DNA of 64,000 nt from Frigidibacter sp. RF13 (GCF_026626305.1 NZ_JAPNUE010000006.1:1-64000); one strand, 5' to 3'. Shown: positions 1 through 8,738, counted from the stretch's first letter. A program made the numbers and translations. The notes: a model not told the origin generated them from the sequence alone.

Positions 1-1
1 C

Positions 2-54
2 AAGACCTTCCTGTCCGCTGTCGCCCTCGCCGCTACCGTCATGTTCTGGCTTTG
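2..54 (+). pseudogene. Possible signal-peptide fragment of an interrupted gene
   Basis: The first bases read in frame as KTFLSAVALAATVMFWL then a stop. This looks like the hydrophobic core of an N-terminal signal peptide whose start codon lies just outside the window. The frame breaks at about position 47, where GGCTTTG (48-54) resembles the first bases of IS6-family terminal repeats, and an IS6 transposase remnant follows. My inference is that a secreted-protein gene was interrupted here. The fragment is too short to name a family. Confidence 0.25.
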
Positions 55-78
55 ACGGTCAATGAGTCTGGACCCTAA

Positions 79-270
79 CGCCTGCCGTTCCGACGACGAG
101 AGCAGGCGATGCTTCGCTTCCGGCGGATGCGAAGTCTTCAGAAATTCGCCACCGTCCACGCTTCCGTGACCAACCACTTCAACCAGGAACGCAGCCTCAC
201 CAGCCGACCCCCTTTCAAGCTCAACCGCGCCGCCGCTCTCGCCGTGTGGCGCGGTCTCTGCGCGGGATAA
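79..270 (+). pseudogene. IS6-family transposase, C-terminal remnant
   Basis: Read from 79, the frame gives a tail containing EQAMLRFRRMRSLQKFATVH and then HFNQERSL, ending at TAA 268-270. This arrangement (arginine-rich stretch, LQKFA-VHASV, NHFNQER, then a short AALAxWR end) is the typical C-terminus of IS6-family DDE transposases. The catalytic domain is missing and an in-frame stop lies immediately upstream (76-78), so it is a remnant of at most about 63 codons. No right-hand terminal repeat is obvious between 271 and 345. Family assignment rests on recalled motif order. Confidence 0.65.
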
Positions 271-345
271 GGGACAGCTTCACTGTCTTTGTGGAGACTG
301 GTTCGAATTCGTCTGGCAGCACCCCTGGGGGCTGTGCGGCCAGGA

Positions 346-1125
346 TTAAAGGCTCTCGCCCCCGTCAATCACCAGCGCATGGCCGGTCATGAAGGATGAC
401 CGGTCCGAGGCGAGATAGACGATACTGTCGGCGATCTCCTCCGCCAGCGCCCAACGGCCCATCGGTATCTGCCCCGCAACATAGCCTTCCAGGGCCGTGC
501 GGCCGCCCATCTGACGCTCGAAACCAGCGTTGAAACTGGTATCGACGAACCCCGGACAAAGCGCATTGCAGCGCACGCCGAAACGGCCATAGTCGGCGGC
601 AATCTGGCGGGCCATGGCGATGACCGCATGTTTCGTCGTCGCATAGGCGATCATTTCCCGGTCATACTGCACGCCAGAATTCGACGCGGTGATAATGATG
701 GAACCTCGTCCACGCGGCCTCATGTGGGCCATCGCCGCCCGCGCTGCGACGAAATGGGCGCGCACGTTCAGCCGCCATGAAAGGTCCATGTCGTCGGCCG
801 TAACCTGCTCCAGCGCTCCGGGGATCTGAATACCCGCGTGCGAATGCAGGATATCAAGCCTCCCATGGCGAACAGCGGCAGCGTCGATCGCAGCGATCAG
901 TGCCAGATCGTCGGACGCGTCGAGGCCCAATCCCTTTGCCCGCCCGCCAAGCTCCGTGATTTCATCGGCCACACGGATGGCGCGGTCCGGGTCAAGGTCG
1001 CTAACGATGACAAAGGCCCCGGCTCGCGCCAGCGCTAGCGCACCCGCCCGGCCTATGCCTGCGCCCGCACCGGTGACGAAGGCGACACGTCCCTGCAGCA
1101 TGTCGCGTTCGGCCCCGGCACGCAT
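346..1125 (-). CDS. SDR-family oxidoreductase
   Basis: A 259-residue classical short-chain dehydrogenase/reductase. The Rossmann cofactor motif TGAGAGIG lies near residues 17-24, a serine lies in the ITASNSG strand, and the catalytic YATTK (YxxxK) follows. C-terminal MTGHALVIDGG is the usual SDR end. The start is 3 nt downstream of the preceding permease stop; an internal Met at 1101 (MLQGRVAFVTG) is an equally likely start. It is the last gene of the minus-strand ABC transporter operon, so it may oxidise or reduce the imported compound or a breakdown product. The substrate cannot be read from sequence. Confidence 0.85.
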   Translation of the reverse strand: MRAGAERDMLQGRVAFVTGAGAGIGRAGALALARAGAFVIVSDLDPDRAIRVADEITELGGRAKGLGLDASDDLALIAAIDAAAVRHGRLDILHSHAGIQIPGALEQVTADDMDLSWRLNVRAHFVAARAAMAHMRPRGRGSIIITASNSGVQYDREMIAYATTKHAVIAMARQIAADYGRFGVRCNALCPGFVDTSFNAGFERQMGGRTALEGYVAGQIPMGRWALAEEIADSIVYLASDRSSFMTGHALVIDGGESL

Positions 1126-1128
1126 CGC

Positions 1129-1950
1129 TCAGGAACCCCGGCCTGCGCGACCGCGCTGCAGGATGGTCTGCGCGGTGATCAGAAGCACAAGCGATGCCGC
1201 GAGCACCATGGCGCCGATGGCGTTGATTTCCGGCGTCACGCCCCGCCGGATCGAGGAAAATACATAGATCGGCAGGGTTGTTTCTGACCCCGCAACGAAG
1301 AAGGCGACGATGAAATCATCGAAGCTGAAGGTGAAGGACAGAAGGAACCCCGCAAGGATCGCCGGAAAAATCTGCGGCAGCGTCACCTGACGGAACGTGC
1401 CCCAAGGTGTCGCGCCCAGGTCGGCCGATGCCTCGATCAGGCTGCGATCCATCCCGGCTATCCGCGCCCGGACAATGATGATGACCAGCGCCATTGCGAA
1501 AAGCCCGTGCGCGGCGACAAGCGAAATTTTTCCCATTTGCAATTGCGGCGCGCGCTCGGACACCGGCCAGAGCGACGCCAGGATCGGATTCAGCCAGTCA
1601 AACAGCGTGACCAGCGCGATCAGAGTCGCGATGCCGATGACGATCCCCGGTACCATCACGGCGACATAGATAAGCGCGTCGAACAGCGCCCTGACCCGAC
1701 CCTTGACGCCCTGCAGGGCCAATGCCGCCAGCGTACCTGCGACCACCGCGAGAAGCGCCGACAGGAACGCGACGGTCGCGCTCGTCTTCAGCGCCTCCAT
1801 CACGAAAGGGTTGGACAGGGCCTTGCCGTACCACTGGACGGAAAAGCCCTGCAGCTGTGCCGCATGGCGCCCGGAATTGAACGAGAAGACCGCAATGATG
1901 GCGATCGGTGTGTAAAGGAACAGATAGACGGCGAGGGCATAGATGCGCAT
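1129..1950 (-). CDS. ABC transporter permease, PotC-like
   Basis: A 273-residue inner-membrane permease of the spermidine/putrescine-type (MetI-like) family, with about six hydrophobic segments beginning at residue 4. The cytoplasmic EAA loop that contacts the ATPase reads EASADLGATPWGTFRQVTLP. AGGGGGCG sits just before the ATG and supports this start. It follows its partner permease by 9 nt and is followed by an SDR gene after 3 nt, so the five genes are almost certainly one transcript. The ligand could be a polyamine, opine or other cationic small molecule. Confidence 0.88.
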   Translation of the reverse strand: MRIYALAVYLFLYTPIAIIAVFSFNSGRHAAQLQGFSVQWYGKALSNPFVMEALKTSATVAFLSALLAVVAGTLAALALQGVKGRVRALFDALIYVAVMVPGIVIGIATLIALVTLFDWLNPILASLWPVSERAPQLQMGKISLVAAHGLFAMALVIIIVRARIAGMDRSLIEASADLGATPWGTFRQVTLPQIFPAILAGFLLSFTFSFDDFIVAFFVAGSETTLPIYVFSSIRRGVTPEINAIGAMVLAASLVLLITAQTILQRGRAGRGS

Positions 1951-1959
1951 GTCCGCCCC

Positions 1960-2811
1960 CTACATCAGTGACACGTCATCGCGCCCACCCGCCCATCGGC
2001 GCGTAAGACGCATGTAGGCGGTTACGGTGACAAGCATGATGGCAACCAGCGCAACCGCCACGGCCGCACCGTAGGGCCAGTTGCGCGATTGCAGGAAGAG
2101 ATCGACAAGCGCGTTGCCCACAAAGAACACCTTGCCGCCGCCGAGCATCTGCGGGATCAGATATTCCCCCATCAGCAGAATGAAGACCAGCATGCAGCCG
2201 GTCGCGACGCCCGGCATTGACAGGGGCAGCGTCACCTGCAGAAAACTGCGCCAGGGCGGCGAACCGAGGTCTGCCGAAGCCTCCAACAGCCTTTTGTCGA
2301 GCCGTTCGAGGCTGACGTAGATCGGAAAGACCATCAGCGGCAGATAGCCGTAGACGATGCCTAAGAGGACGGCGAAGGGTGTGTTGATCAGGCGTGGGCT
2401 GCCAAGTCCCAGAAACTCGATGAAGCGCGGCAGGCCCTGGCCGCCCAACAGGAATATCCAGGCGTAGGACCGGATCAGGATCGATGTCCAGAAGGGCACG
2501 ATGACCAGGATCAGAAGGAGCGTTCGCCAGCGCGCGCTGGCGCGTATCGCAAGGAAGTAGGCCAGTGGATAGGCGATGACGAGGCAGAGGAAGGTACCCA
2601 CCGGCGCCAGCGTCAACGTGTTCTTGAACGCCGTCCAACGGGCGCCAAGGTTGAGAAAGTTCTCCAGCGACAAGGCGGCGGCATATCCTCCGGCCGCCGC
2701 CCTTTCGCCGAAGGAAAAGATCAGGACAACGATCAAGGGCAGCACAAGCATGGTCACGAACCATGCCGCTGCCGGCAGTAGAAAGAGCGTAATCCTGAGC
2801 CTTCCCTGCAT
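1960..2811 (-). CDS. ABC transporter permease, PotB-like
   Basis: A 283-residue membrane permease, the first of the two in this importer. Hydrophobic segments start at residue 7, and the EAA motif is EASADLGSPPWRSFLQVTLP, closely matching that of the second permease. The two would form the heterodimeric channel. The gene starts 4 nt after the stop of the binding-protein gene and ends 9 nt before the second permease gene. Length and topology are ordinary for PotB-type proteins. Confidence 0.88.
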   Translation of the reverse strand: MQGRLRITLFLLPAAAWFVTMLVLPLIVVLIFSFGERAAAGGYAAALSLENFLNLGARWTAFKNTLTLAPVGTFLCLVIAYPLAYFLAIRASARWRTLLLILVIVPFWTSILIRSYAWIFLLGGQGLPRFIEFLGLGSPRLINTPFAVLLGIVYGYLPLMVFPIYVSLERLDKRLLEASADLGSPPWRSFLQVTLPLSMPGVATGCMLVFILLMGEYLIPQMLGGGKVFFVGNALVDLFLQSRNWPYGAAVAVALVAIMLVTVTAYMRLTRRWAGGRDDVSLM

Positions 2812-2815
2812 GGCC

Positions 2816-3982
2816 TCAGGCCGACTTGAACCGCGCCATCAGCTCTGCCCGGTTCGGATCGGTCAGCGTCACCGCCGCCCCGAATTCAAGCGCGCTGAGA
2901 AGCTCTGCCGCCGGATAGAGGATCGGGTCCGCCAGCACCTCGGGCGGCAACAGCGCATCGACGCGGGTATCGGCTGTCGGATAGCCGTGGAACATCTGCT
3001 CCCTCTCGTTGACCGCCGGATCCAGCAGGAAGTTGATCAGCGCATAGGCCGCGTCCAGATGCGGAGCATCCTTCGGAATGGCGTAGAAATCGGACCAGAT
3101 CTCGCCGCCTTCCTTGCCGAGCACATATTCGATCTCGGGCATGTCGCGGTTCAGCTGCTTGCCGTCGCCGGTCCAGCAGACCGTCATCCAGGCATCGCCG
3201 GACCGCATCGAGGGCTGATAGTCCGAATTGATGGCAAAGAGATGCGGTTTTGCATCCAGAAGCAGCCTCTCGGCATCCGCCAGTTCGTTCGCATCGACCG
3301 AATTGAAGGAATATCCGTAGTACTTCAGCGCATTGCCGATCGTCGTCAGCTGATAGTCGTGCACCATCGTCCGGCCGGTGAACTCCGCCCGCGTCATGTC
3401 CCAGAATTCCTTCCAGGACGTGGGCTTGGCGAGGTCACCCAGATGGCTGGTATTGACCGCAAAGCCCGTCGTCCCCCAGTCCTTGGAAAGCGCATAGACC
3501 TTGCCATCGACCGTTCCGGCCTCGGCGAAACGCGGATTGAAGGCCCCGGCGTCGAAATTCGGGATACGGCTCAGGTCGATCGGCTGGATGAGGTCGAGCG
3601 AAACATAGGTCGTGATCGTGTAGTTCGTCGGCACGAACACATCCCAGCCGGTGCTGCCCGCTTGCAGCTTCGCGAGCATTTCCTCGTTCGAGCCGAAGAC
3701 ACTGACATCGACCGCCGCCCCGGTCGCAGCCGTGAATGCCTCGAAATTAGCTGGGTCATGGTAGTTTGGCCAGGTGCACAGCGAAACCCTGTCTCCGATG
3801 TTGGCCTGTGCCCATGCAGCGCTGCGCGGGCCCGGCATGGCCGAACCCAGCACCGAGGTCGCGAGCCCCAGTCCTGTGACGCCAAGGAAATGGCGGCGGC
3901 TGACCGAGCCCTTCCGGTAGCGCTCCAACTCCTCGATGAACTTCTTGCGCGAGATGAAGTCATTACGATCCGTCATGTTCAT
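2816..3982 (-). CDS. Extracellular solute-binding protein, PotD-like, Tat-exported
   Basis: A 388-residue periplasmic binding protein of the spermidine/putrescine class. The N-terminus has a long n-region then SRRHFLG, a twin-arginine signal, a hydrophobic h-region, and a likely cleavage after AWA. The mature part begins around LCTWPNYHDPANFEAFTAATG, as in PotD relatives. The ATG at 3976 (third residue) may be the true start, since GGGGAGA sits about 8 nt before it but only 2 nt before the upstream ATG. Tat export implies folding before secretion, unlike the Sec-dependent E. coli PotD. Ligand unknown. Confidence 0.87.
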   Translation of the reverse strand: MNMTDRNDFISRKKFIEELERYRKGSVSRRHFLGVTGLGLATSVLGSAMPGPRSAAWAQANIGDRVSLCTWPNYHDPANFEAFTAATGAAVDVSVFGSNEEMLAKLQAGSTGWDVFVPTNYTITTYVSLDLIQPIDLSRIPNFDAGAFNPRFAEAGTVDGKVYALSKDWGTTGFAVNTSHLGDLAKPTSWKEFWDMTRAEFTGRTMVHDYQLTTIGNALKYYGYSFNSVDANELADAERLLLDAKPHLFAINSDYQPSMRSGDAWMTVCWTGDGKQLNRDMPEIEYVLGKEGGEIWSDFYAIPKDAPHLDAAYALINFLLDPAVNEREQMFHGYPTADTRVDALLPPEVLADPILYPAAELLSALEFGAAVTLTDPNRAELMARFKSA

Positions 3983-3997
3983 TCTCCCCGTTGGTTG

Positions 3998-5104
3998 TCA
4001 GTCGTTGGTCAGTATCCGTGCAGCATTTTCGGGCCAGCGGGCAAAACCCGTTTGACCCGGCTCGAAATTGCCCTCCCCGGCTTCCGCTTGGCGTGAGGCT
4101 AGGATCAGGAATTCACCGACATCAGGGTTCCGGACGAGATATTCGGTGTGCTCGCCCAGAAAGATGCGGTTGACGACGCTCACCTGTAGCCCCGGACCCG
4201 ATCGCGCCAGGACGATCTGTTCGGGTCTGATGCTGGCCGTCGCAGCCGTATCCACCCTCACACCATCACCTACCGACCCCGAAAACACCAGCCCGCCCGC
4301 GCCTTCAAGCCGCGCCTGTCCGTCGGTCAGAGCGGTCACGCGACCCGTGAAGAAATTCGATTTCCCCACAAAATCCGCGACATAGCGGTTACGCGGCTGA
4401 TCATACAGCTCGCGCGGGCTGCCGATCTGAACGATGCGTCCCTCGCGCATAATGCAGATACGGTCCGACATAGACAGCGCCTCTTCCTGATCGTGCGTGA
4501 CCAAGATGAATGTGATGCCCAGACTGCGCTGCAGATTCTGCAATTCGATCTGCATGTCATGGCGCAGCTTCTTGTCGAGCGCCGCCAGTGGCTCGTCCAG
4601 AAGCAGGATCTTCGGCTGGTTGATGATCGCACGGGCGAGCGCCACGCGCTGCTGCTGACCGCCCGACATCTCCCAGATGCGGCGCAGGCCGAACCCGGGT
4701 AGGCGCACAGTGTCAAGCGCGCGCTCGACCGCCACAGAGATTTCCAGCGCGGAAGGCTGGGGACGCAGCTGGCGCAGCCCGTAAGAGATATTGCCGGCGA
4801 CGTTCAGGTGCGGAAACAGCGCATAATGCTGGAACACCATATTGACCGGGCGCTGATGGGCGGGAACCTCGTTGACCACTACGCCATCGATGAGAACCTC
4901 GCCGAAGGTCGGCTGCTCGAACCCCGCGAGCATTCTCAGCGCCGTTGTCTTGCCGCAACCGGACGGCCCGAGGAAAGACAAGAATTCACCGCGCCCGATG
5001 GCAAGCGACAGATCGTCGGCCGCGACGACCGTGCCAAACCTTTTCCCGACGCCGCGGAATTCGGCGATCGGCGCCTGCACCACTGGGTCGGCGTTGGAAT
5101 CCAT
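3998..5104 (-). CDS. ABC transporter ATP-binding protein, PotA-like
   Basis: A 368-residue ATPase and first gene of the importer operon. Walker A GPSGCGKTT lies near residues 46-54, the Q-loop FQHYALFP near 91-98, the signature MSGGQQQR near 146-153, Walker B ILLLDEP near 166-172, and the H-loop VTHDQEEAL follows. The remaining 130 residues form the C-terminal TOBE-type domain of the polyamine/iron/sugar importer subfamily. It is transcribed away from a LuxR-type gene, sharing a roughly 100-bp control region. Confidence 0.9.
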   Translation of the reverse strand: MDSNADPVVQAPIAEFRGVGKRFGTVVAADDLSLAIGRGEFLSFLGPSGCGKTTALRMLAGFEQPTFGEVLIDGVVVNEVPAHQRPVNMVFQHYALFPHLNVAGNISYGLRQLRPQPSALEISVAVERALDTVRLPGFGLRRIWEMSGGQQQRVALARAIINQPKILLLDEPLAALDKKLRHDMQIELQNLQRSLGITFILVTHDQEEALSMSDRICIMREGRIVQIGSPRELYDQPRNRYVADFVGKSNFFTGRVTALTDGQARLEGAGGLVFSGSVGDGVRVDTAATASIRPEQIVLARSGPGLQVSVVNRIFLGEHTEYLVRNPDVGEFLILASRQAEAGEGNFEPGQTGFARWPENAARILTND

Positions 5105-5152
5105 CCTAGGTCTCTATGCTTCAAAACCATAGAAATCGTATGAACTTGGCCG

Positions 5153-5172
5153 TTTGTTGTATATATCACAAA
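5153..5172. promoter_or_regulatory. Candidate operator in the divergent ABC/LuxR intergenic region
   Basis: The 20-bp stretch TTTGT-TG-TATATA-TC-ACAAA is an imperfect palindrome with 5-bp outer arms and a self-complementary centre. Only the two dinucleotides between break the symmetry. It lies between the ATPase start (5104, minus) and the probable GTG start of the LuxR-type regulator (5203, plus). A dyad here suits a dimeric regulator controlling both directions. The site is visible; which protein binds it is inference. Confidence 0.4.
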
Positions 5173-5202
5173 CTGCATAGTCCCAGAGAGGCCGAGGCGC
5201 CC

Positions 5203-5997
5203 GTGAACAGGCCTTATGAAATTCAGCTCATGGGTGAGTTGATCGCCGATCTGGGGCAGGAAACCCTTCCCCCGAGGCTCGCAAGCCTCGTGCGCGCCAT
5301 CGCCTCCTTCGACTACATGGTGATCTTCGGTTATCGCGGCGCCGCGCGCCCCATCGACCTTTTTGACGATTTCCCGGCGGACAAGCGGCAGGTCTTCGTA
5401 ACCGACTATCAGGACGGGCCCTACATGCTCGATCCCTTCTGCCTCGCCGCTGCGCGGCCGGTCGAGCCCGGTCTTTACCGCATGCGCGATCTCGCGCCTG
5501 ACCGCTTCTATCAAGGCGAATATTTCCGCAACTATTATGTCCGTACCGGTCTTGCGGAAGAAATCGGTTATTTCGTCGACCTGCCGGGCGGCGCGATGGC
5601 TGTGGTTTCGCTAATGCGTGCCGCCCGTAGCTTTACGACGCGCGAAGTTGCGCGCCTGGCCGAGATGTTTCCGGTGATTGCCGCGATCGTGCGACGGCAA
5701 TGGCATGACCTCTCCTCGCGGTTCGATCTGGGCGCGCGGGGCAACGGGCCGCGTGGGTTTGATACCCACGTTGAGAAATCTTTCCACAGTTTTGGCGGCG
5801 ATCTTCTGACGCGCCGTGAACGAGAGATCGCGGAGTATACACTGAAGGGCCATTCCGCCGATGCGATCGGCCGCCTTCTAGATATTTCGCCCGGAACGGT
5901 GCGCATTCACCGCCGCAACATCTACGGCAAGCTGCGCATCTCCTCACAGGGCGAGCTGTTCTCGGCCTTCATCCGCACGCTGTCGGGTCAGGCCTAG
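5203..5997 (+). CDS. LuxR-family transcriptional regulator
   Basis: A 264-residue protein with a unique N-terminal sensory region of about 180 residues and a C-terminal LuxR/FixJ-type helix-turn-helix. The HTH starts at LLTRREREIAEYTLKGHSAD and includes LDISPGTVRIHRRNIYGKL. I prefer the GTG at 5203 because GAGAGG/GAGGCG lies just upstream. A longer frame from 5116 would start only 11 bp from the divergent ATPase gene and swallow the shared promoter. No AHL-binding or phosphoacceptor domain is recognisable. It probably regulates the adjacent transporter operon in response to its substrate. Confidence 0.8.
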   Translation: MNRPYEIQLMGELIADLGQETLPPRLASLVRAIASFDYMVIFGYRGAARPIDLFDDFPADKRQVFVTDYQDGPYMLDPFCLAAARPVEPGLYRMRDLAPDRFYQGEYFRNYYVRTGLAEEIGYFVDLPGGAMAVVSLMRAARSFTTREVARLAEMFPVIAAIVRRQWHDLSSRFDLGARGNGPRGFDTHVEKSFHSFGGDLLTRREREIAEYTLKGHSADAIGRLLDISPGTVRIHRRNIYGKLRISSQGELFSAFIRTLSGQA

Positions 5998-6078
5998 GAT
6001 CGAGGCTGTCCGTCGTCGAATGCTTTGGAACGGGTGGCCAAATTTTGGAGCGGAGAGCTCGGGCTCATCGGGTTCAGG

Positions 6079-7059
6079 TTATGCTGCTTGACGCTGATGG
6101 TTCAAGCGGCGGTTTTGGATGGTCTGCTGTTTGATGCGCCTCCTTTGAGCCAGGATGGTTTCGCCGCGCCCGAAGTAGACGTCAGCGGGGGTCAGGTTGC
6201 CGATGCTCTCGTGGTAGCGGTGATTGTTGTAGTGGTCGATGAAGGCAGCGATGGCGGCCTCAAGTTCGCCCTCGAGGAAGTAGTTTTCCAAGAGAATGCG
6301 GTTCTTCAGGGTCTGGTGCCAGCGTTCGATCTTGCCTTGGGTCTGGGGATGCATCGGCGCGCCGCGGACATGTGCCATGCCTTTGTCCTCGAGGTATTTG
6401 GCCAGATCCTCGGCGATGTAGGACGAGCCATTATCGCTGAGAAGCCGCGGTTTGTGCAGAACCTTTGCGCTGTCGCAGCTCTGCCGCGGCCAGGGCGATG
6501 TCGAGCGTATTGGTGACGTCCTCGGCCCGCATGGTGCCGCAGAGCTTCCAGCCGACGACGTATCGCGAGTAGTCATCGAGGATCGTAGACAGGTAAAACC
6601 AGCCCCATCCAATGACCTTGAGGTAGGTAAAATCGGTCTGCCACATCTGGTTCGGCGCCGTGGTCTTGTCATTGAACTCATCTGCCGCCTTGATGACGAT
6701 GTAGGCCGGGCTGGTGATCAGATCGTGGGACTTGAGTAGGCGATAGACGGAAGCCTCTGACACAAAATACTTTTTCGTGTCGGTGAACCGAACCGCCAAT
6801 TCGCGCGGCGACAGTTCGGGCTCCTCGAGCGCCAGGGCCACGATCCGATCCCGCACCGCGTCGGGGAACGGTTCCAGACTCGGGAAGTTGAAGAAGACCG
6901 GTCCTCCAGACCCTCGGGCCCGTGTTCGACGAGCCGGTCATACCACCGGTAGAACGTCGTGGGCGGGATACCGATCTTTGCCAGCGTGCGCCGGACAGGA
7001 AGATGCGATTGCTCCACGAGCCGGATGATTTCGAGCTTTTCAGCTGCTGGGTATCTCAT
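6079..7059 (-). pseudogene. IS3-like transposase orfB with DDE integrase core, frameshifted
   Basis: The expected product is spread over three frames. The first (from 7059) begins MRYPAAEKLEIIRLVEQSHL and has a helix-turn-helix. The second carries [20 protein letters not shown] and LDDYSRY with the first catalytic Asp. The third has LLSDNGSSY (second Asp) and KIERWHQTLKNRI (Glu). One shift is needed near 6860-6890, after SRVWNR, and another near 6475-6500, after LDIALAAAE. The DDE residues survive but no single reading frame joins them. The start overlaps the orfA stop by 4 nt (ATGA), as usual for such pairs. Confidence 0.8.
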
Positions 7060-7442
7060 TCTTGGTCGCCCCCAGCCCCGCTCATGCTTTTTTTGAGCAA
7101 GCGGTTTTCCAAGGTCGGGTCAGCCACGAGTTCCCTCAGCGCAGTGGCCTCGGCGCGCAGCTCCTTGACCTCGCCCGTGCTGGCTTGGCGGGCGGTGTCG
7201 CCAGCCAGCCGCTTCTTGCCAGCGTCAAGGAACTCCTTGGACCAGCTGTAGTACAGGCGTTGGGCAATGCCCTCCTTGCGGCACAGCTCGGCGATGCTGT
7301 CTTCGCCACGAAGACCGGACAAGACAATCCGGATCTTCTCCTCAGACGAATGCAGATTGCGCGTCGCGCGCCGGATGTCCTTCACTACCTGCTCGGCAGG
7401 CGCCTTCGTCGCCACGGGGTTCTTTCTCATCTCCACCTCCAT
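7056..7442 (-). CDS. IS3-like transposase orfA (HTH protein)
   Basis: A 128-residue DNA-binding subunit with a helix-turn-helix around IVLSGLRGEDSIAELCRKEG and a C-terminal coiled region ending ADPTLENRLLKKS. It resembles the orfA of two-ORF elements whose product pairs with an integrase-core orfB. The Met at 7430 (MRKNPVA) may be the real start. The frame is intact, but the partner orfB carries two frameshifts, so the pair is probably inactive. Confidence 0.75.
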   Translation of the reverse strand: MEVEMRKNPVATKAPAEQVVKDIRRATRNLHSSEEKIRIVLSGLRGEDSIAELCRKEGIAQRLYYSWSKEFLDAGKKRLAGDTARQASTGEVKELRAEATALRELVADPTLENRLLKKSMSGAGGDQE

Positions 7443-7476
7443 GTGGGGTCACGATGAGCTGCAAACCCTCCGCTAC

Positions 7477-7743
7477 GCAATCATGCTAAACTGTTCCATG
7501 GGCGCTGATGGCGGACAGATGGACATCCCCAACACCGTGAAGCTCAGTTTCTTCAACGGCCAGATGCTGGGTTCGGACGCGCTCCTTCTCAAGGATGCAC
7601 CGCTGGATGCGGTCGCCAACGGAATTGCCGGCGCTATTGTTCCAAGCAGTCTGGCCAGGGTGTTCCCGGTCGAGGGCATCCGGGAAGCGCATCATCTGCT
7701 GGACGGGGGGGCCGCCGGCGGCAAGATCGTCGTGACCAGGTAG
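7477..7743 (+). pseudogene. Zinc-binding dehydrogenase/quinone oxidoreductase, 3' fragment
   Basis: About 88 codons remain, ending DGGAAGGKIVVTR. This matches the last quarter of medium-chain quinone oxidoreductases; the complete homologue at 9328-10305 ends NAAGGKIVVTT. The readable homology starts near NTVKLSFFNGQML, roughly where the relative has TAVNLTTYAGG. Everything upstream, including the catalytic and NADPH-binding domains, is replaced by the right end of the IS3-like element. No start codon with a ribosome site is apparent, so the fragment is unlikely to be expressed as an enzyme. Confidence 0.75.
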
Positions 7744-7782
7744 GGGTCAGCTGAAACGTCCAAGCAGCGGTTGCCGATGCGC

Positions 7783-8703
7783 CTATACTTCAGCCTGCGC
7801 CAGCATTCCCGGAAGAGTTGCAGCGCAATGATCGAGGAAGAGGCGATTGAGCCGGGACATGTTGCGGGTTCCGGGCGTCACGGCCGAGATCGTCACCGGA
7901 TCGAACGTCCAGCCGGACAGGACGCGTGACAGCCGACCCTCCCGCAGGGGCGACGCACACAGGATGGAGGGTATCCGGGCGATCCCGCACCCGGCGATCG
8001 TCGCAGCAAGGACGCCCGCGAAGTCGTTCATCGACAGATGCGGCACCAATTCGACGGCTACCGCGTTGTCCGGTTTCGCGGCCGATTGCTGCCTCAGGCT
8101 CCAGGTCACGGGGCCGGGTCCAACCTCGAAGGCGACGAACCGGTGCGACGACAGGTCCGCAGGCGCCGCCACCGGCGGCTGCCCTTTCAGGTAGGACGGC
8201 GCCGCCACCAGATACATGGCGTAGCTTGCAATGCGCCTGATGGTCATCTGGCTGTCCTTCAGCGGGCTGATTCGGAAGGCGACGTCGATACGGTCGTGCA
8301 GCAGGTCCACGTAGCGCTCGGTGCTCAGGATCGCGACGCGCGCGTTGGGATATTGCGCTTGGAACGCGACCACGGCCGGCAGGAAGAACGGCTCGACCAG
8401 ACTGGGCGGCACCGTGATCCTCAGCAGGCCTGAGACGGCAGATTGCTGGTCCCGAAGGGCAAGCGTTCCTGCATCGAACTCCTGCAGCCCACGCCGGCAA
8501 TAGTCGAAATAGGTCTCGCCAAGATCTGTCAGCCTGACCTTTCGGGTCGATCGTTCCAGCAGCCTGACGCCAAGGCTCTGCTCCAACTCGGCGACACGGC
8601 GGCTGATCGTGGACAGGGGTTCGGACAGATGACGCGCGGCCGCTGAAAATCCGCCCTGTTCGACGACGTGGACGAAATAGGCCATCGCGGCGAAGTCCTG
8701 CAT
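7783..8703 (-). CDS. LysR-family transcriptional regulator
   Basis: A 306-residue LTTR. The N-terminal winged helix-turn-helix covers about residues 1-60 (FVHVVEQGGFSAAARHL, then STISRRVAELEQSLGVRLLE, TRKVRLTD), followed by a two-lobed effector domain from about residue 88. It is divergent from a SnoaL-like gene and a quinone oxidoreductase gene 108 bp away. LTTRs commonly activate the divergent operon with a small-molecule co-inducer, so it likely controls 8812-10305. The effector is unknown. Confidence 0.88.
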   Translation of the reverse strand: MQDFAAMAYFVHVVEQGGFSAAARHLSEPLSTISRRVAELEQSLGVRLLERSTRKVRLTDLGETYFDYCRRGLQEFDAGTLALRDQQSAVSGLLRITVPPSLVEPFFLPAVVAFQAQYPNARVAILSTERYVDLLHDRIDVAFRISPLKDSQMTIRRIASYAMYLVAAPSYLKGQPPVAAPADLSSHRFVAFEVGPGPVTWSLRQQSAAKPDNAVAVELVPHLSMNDFAGVLAATIAGCGIARIPSILCASPLREGRLSRVLSGWTFDPVTISAVTPGTRNMSRLNRLFLDHCAATLPGMLAQAEV

Positions 8704-8728
8704 CTATTATCCCTCAAACGAGATTATG

Positions 8729-8738
8729 ATTCTCGAAT
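8729..8738. promoter_or_regulatory. Candidate LysR binding dyad
   Basis: ATTC-TC-GAAT is a short inverted repeat in the 108-bp divergent region, 26 bp upstream of the LysR start. It sits in an AT-rich patch that could hold both promoters. LTTR sites are typically short dyads of this kind. Symmetry and position are the only evidence. Confidence 0.3.

Larger units (their letters stand above)
6047..7476 (-). mobile_element. Decayed IS3-like insertion sequence
   Basis: Two overlapping transposase frames on the minus strand are flanked by imperfect inverted repeats. The left end starts GGAGCGGAGAGCTC (6047) and the right end, read on the minus strand, starts GTAGCGGAGGGTTTGC (7476). Both continue through GCTCATCG. 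The boundaries are uncertain by a few bases. No target-site duplication is evident. The element sits directly against the 3' part of a quinone oxidoreductase gene, so its insertion, with or without deletion, broke that gene. Two frameshifts in the catalytic ORF suggest it can no longer transpose alone. Confidence 0.75.
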
